In this document: piece after piece, positions 6,271-8,624 of the stretch
Position numbering within the stretch: position 1 is the first letter of the stretch
Layout: each line of letters begins with the position of its first letter
Assembly: GCA_031277235.1 (NCBI GenBank)
Contig: JAITMT010000297.1
Coordinates: 1-8,624, forward strand
Length of the DNA stretch: 8,624 nt
From: Tannerella sp.
GTDB lineage: Bacteria; Bacteroidota; Bacteroidia; Bacteroidales; Tannerellaceae
Direction: 5' to 3'
Position numbers and translations under genes: made by a program
Notes under the pieces: generated by a model
What the model was told of the DNA's origin: nothing
What the model saw: the letters and a program-made list of their open reading frames with translations, nothing else
Databases searched by the model: none

Positions 6271-8624
6271 TCAACGCGCAACAGTCAATTTGGCGCTTTC
6301 AGTAATTCCCCCGGAATCAACACTTACTATGTAAATTCCGGCAGGCAATTGGCTGACGTCAACGGCAGTTTCGGGCGCTGTGATGCGGGCGAGCATTTTC
6401 AACTGTCCCGTCAGGTTGAATATTTTCAGACTGCATCCATCGTTCTGACCGGTAACCAAACGAAACACATCGGAAGCGGGGTTGGGATAAATCCGTATCC
6501 CCGATTTTGCCGTGAATTGTTTAGGAATTGCCGGTATGCCTGTTTCGTGCCGCAATTTGTCAATGGCGTAGAGATAGCCGTATAAAGCCGTTTTGCCACG
6601 CATGGTCTGTTGCGGCGTAAATTCCGAATGGGCATACACGTAGCGGGTATCAAAATAGATTTCGCCCATGGGCCACAGCGCCACATCCGAAGGATAACTT
6701 TTTTGGGTCAGCCAACTGGGATTTCCCATAATCAAACCTCCCCAGTCGTAGGCGTTCAGATACGGCGTATGTCCGGGATGCATGCCCGGAGTCCCGTCAT
6801 TTCGACCGGTGGTGTAAATATTGGTTACGCTGCGTTTGTGTTCGAGTGGAGTAGTCGCCGTAGTCATCTGGATAATATTCAACGGATTGCGTCCCAGTCC
6901 CCAGTCGGCTTCCAGAGTCAACGCCTTCAGGAAAAAATCTTTTTCTTCCGCGTTATCGGTTATGGCATGGGCAATCATGGTGCGGTGCATGTTTTGCGAA
7001 GTCTGAAACCAGTTGATGTCGTTGTCCGTCCCGCGCCGGGAGGGACGGGCGTTGATGAAATCCGCTTCTTTTCTATGCGCCTCGCTGATGACGGAACTTT
7101 TGATATTTTCGTACAGACCGGGATAATTGACGGGGCGTTTTGTAAACAGATAGGCGGCTGCGCCCCATATCTGGAATCGGGTATTGCTGGCTACGACGGC
7201 ATTGGCGGTTTTTATTTCGCAATTTGCATTAAAAATGTCTTCATAAAGCCTATCGCCGGTGAGATTGTACAGAAAAGCGGCAGCGGTCATCAACAAATCT
7301 TTTCCCCTGACCGTTATGTCTCCCATGCCTTGCGTTCTGTTCAGCATCTGGTCGGGCTGGTTCATCGCGTAGTTGAAGGCGACAATCGCCGAGTCCAGAT
7401 ACTGTTTTTCCAACTCCTTTTGCTCAATCAACTGATAGCACCAGGCAAGCGTAGCGCAATTAACGGCATTCGCCCACGCCGCGACTGTCGTTGTTCCTGC
7501 CTGAAACAGTTCGTTTGCGCCGTTGGGATTCGTCAATCCGTGCGAATATCCGGCGCCGTCGCGCAGGTTCAGCCAGAAATCAACTTCATTTTTGGCTTCG
7601 TCCAGCACATCGGGGATTCCGTTTCCGCTTTCGCGTATGCCGCAATCGTCGTCCGTCAATTTTCCGCCCGTCATGTAAAAAGGCAGCAGCATATCGTAAA
7701 TAATGGATACATGCCCCAGATGGCGGTCCCAGTCGAGCGCGTCGGAATGTCCACCTTTTGCCTGCGGATTGGTGGGAAAACCGGCTTTCCGGTAGCGTCG
7801 CCAGTCGTCCGGTTTATCCCAGTAATCTCCGCTGGAGAAACTGTTCCAGTCGGGATGATACGGCTGCATGTCGGTGATGTATATTTTCGTGTTTGCCGGG
7901 TTCACGTCCTGAATATACAGAGGTCTCCGCGGAACGGGAACGCATTCCATGCAGTCTTCGCCGATGCGCATGTAGAAAAATCCGCGTACAGACACGCCAA
8001 ACGGGACTTTGTAGATATCGTCCCTGATTTCAAAATCGTCGCTGCAACCGATTCCTTCGATGGCAATCCGGTAGTTTCCGGGGGTTACGTCGGTGTGAAA
8101 ATCGGCAATCCAGACGTCCGACTGCGTGAAATTATGCTGTACTTCCCGTTGATTCGTTTTCCAGAATTGCAATGTTCCGACTTCCGTTTCCGTCTTTGTA
8201 TCAATGTGATACAGATATACTTTGTTTCCCGCAAAAGAACTGTAATTCCTGGCTTTCCCGTCTCCCATCCAACTGTAAACGTCGGCGCTTTTCACAACCG
8301 ACGAAGTGGAATAACCGTTGATATTCAAATGAATAGCCTCCGAACGGGAATTGAAAATGTCAAAAGTTACATCTACTGTCGTTTTGTCGGTTTCCGTTCC
8401 GGGCGCTATTTCGAGGGTATAGGTGCAGTTTTCTTTCAACGGAGCCGGCAAAACCAGATAGATATGATGCTGCATGGGCGTGTCGTAATTATAGTCGTTG
8501 GTGGCCGTGTTCCAGGTATATTGCCCCATCCCGTTGATTTTAGATTTCCGGTAACAGTTTGCCGGCGAACGACCTGCGTCTCCATAAGAAGGGTCGTCAA
8601 CGGAACGGATTTTCCAGCCGGACG
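6271..8624 (-). CDS. T9SS-secreted GH9 family glycoside hydrolase, cellulase type (N-terminus cut by window edge)
   Basis: A probable endo- or exo-acting beta-1,4-glucanase exported across the outer membrane. About 783 residues are present and the frame is open at the right edge, so the true start and signal peptide lie outside. An ATG at 8529 is internal because the frame continues upstream in sensible coding sequence. In order: an N-terminal beta-rich segment (about 8624-8341); a CelD_N-like Ig domain (about 8340-8030, from IHLNINGYS to PGNYRIAIEGIGCSDDFEI); a GH9 (alpha/alpha)6 catalytic domain (about 8015-6555); and a T9SS sorting domain (6501-6274, IRIYPNPASDVFRL, then IFNLTGQ and LPAGIYIVSV). 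The catalytic-base motif is GGHSDALD, with aspartates at 7741-7743 and 7732-7734, in the DxxD spacing of the classical GGWxDAGD. GLGRNPLN corresponds to the LGRNP loop, and E in AHSEFT (6622-6624) is the likely acid. The motifs depart from textbook cellulases, so the substrate may be a related glucan or xyloglucan. Confidence 0.88.
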   Translation of the reverse strand, partial: SGWKIRSVDDPSYGDAGRSPANCYRKSKINGMGQYTWNTATNDYNYDTPMQHHIYLVLPAPLKENCTYTLEIAPGTETDKTTVDVTFDIFNSRSEAIHLNINGYSTSSVVKSADVYSWMGDGKARNYSSFAGNKVYLYHIDTKTETEVGTLQFWKTNQREVQHNFTQSDVWIADFHTDVTPGNYRIAIEGIGCSDDFEIRDDIYKVPFGVSVRGFFYMRIGEDCMECVPVPRRPLYIQDVNPANTKIYITDMQPYHPDWNSFSSGDYWDKPDDWRRYRKAGFPTNPQAKGGHSDALDWDRHLGHVSIIYDMLLPFYMTGGKLTDDDCGIRESGNGIPDVLDEAKNEVDFWLNLRDGAGYSHGLTNPNGANELFQAGTTTVAAWANAVNCATLAWCYQLIEQKELEKQYLDSAIVAFNYAMNQPDQMLNRTQGMGDITVRGKDLLMTAAAFLYNLTGDRLYEDIFNANCEIKTANAVVASNTRFQIWGAAAYLFTKRPVNYPGLYENIKSSVISEAHRKEADFINARPSRRGTDNDINWFQTSQNMHRTMIAHAITDNAEEKDFFLKALTLEADWGLGRNPLNIIQMTTATTPLEHKRSVTNIYTTGRNDGTPGMHPGHTPYLNAYDWGGLIMGNPSWLTQKSYPSDVALWPMGEIYFDTRYVYAHSEFTPQQTMRGKTALYGYLYAIDKLRHETGIPAIPKQFTAKSGIRIYPNPASDVFRLVTGQNDGCSLKIFNLTGQLKMLARITAPETAVDVSQLPAGIYIVSVDSGGITESAKLTVAR

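Noticed and set aside
8527..8529. ATG as the start of the GH9 gene
   Set aside because: The frame stays open to the window edge in plausible coding sequence and no signal peptide follows this ATG, although the T9SS tail requires one. The real start is outside the window.
1..8624. CRISPR arrays, tRNA or rRNA genes, insertion sequences, integrases, toxin-antitoxin or phage genes
   Set aside because: I saw no regularly spaced repeats, no RNA-gene signatures and no mobile-element proteins; the window is almost filled by five ordinary coding frames.

Overview
This is a five-gene stretch of a Bacteroidetes (Bacteroidota) chromosome, with every gene on the minus strand. Four things point to that phylum. 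The large enzyme at the right-hand end finishes in a type IX secretion (T9SS, Por) sorting domain. There are TAnnTTTG-type -7 promoter boxes with short AT-rich leaders. The start codons lack obvious Shine-Dalgarno sequences. The serine hydroxymethyltransferase carries the MAHPAGLIAAG variant that I associate with this phylum. A T9SS-bearing, polysaccharide-degrading member is implied (for example an environmental or gut Bacteroidales or Cytophaga-like lineage); the genus cannot be read from the window.

Layout in transcription order, from high to low coordinates: (1) 8624-6271, a secreted family GH9 (cellulase-type) glycoside hydrolase, truncated at its N-terminus by the window edge, with an Ig-like domain, a catalytic domain and a T9SS tail. 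(2) A 125-bp gap holding a good Bacteroidetes promoter with an inverted repeat between its two boxes. (3) 6145-4262, an exported 627-residue protein of a family I do not recognise, which reads as a TIM-barrel glycosidase followed by a GATase-like domain and a beta-sandwich. (4) Nine bases later, 4252-3023, an exported AGE-superfamily epimerase with the full active-site set of cellobiose/mannobiose 2-epimerases. (5) A 153-bp gap with weak hairpins and a second promoter. (6) 2869-1589, glyA (serine hydroxymethyltransferase). (7) 35 bp later, 1553 to the left edge, a GH20 beta-N-acetylhexosaminidase lipoprotein truncated at its C-terminus.

Genes 3 and 4 look like one transcription unit, and the GH9 gene is probably part of the same locus. 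Together they suggest a pathway outside the cytoplasm. The T9SS-exported GH9 enzyme would cut a beta-1,4-glucan or related hemicellulose at or beyond the surface. In the periplasm the unknown glycosidase and the 2-epimerase would then process the oligosaccharides, the epimerase converting cellobiose-type disaccharides to glucosyl-mannose or the mannobiose equivalent. The characterised 2-epimerases I know of are cytoplasmic, so the exported one next to an unassigned glycosidase is the most interesting part of the window. No SusC/SusD pair, transporter or GH130 phosphorylase is present here. glyA is a housekeeping gene with its own promoter, and the GH20 gene may be expressed from it.
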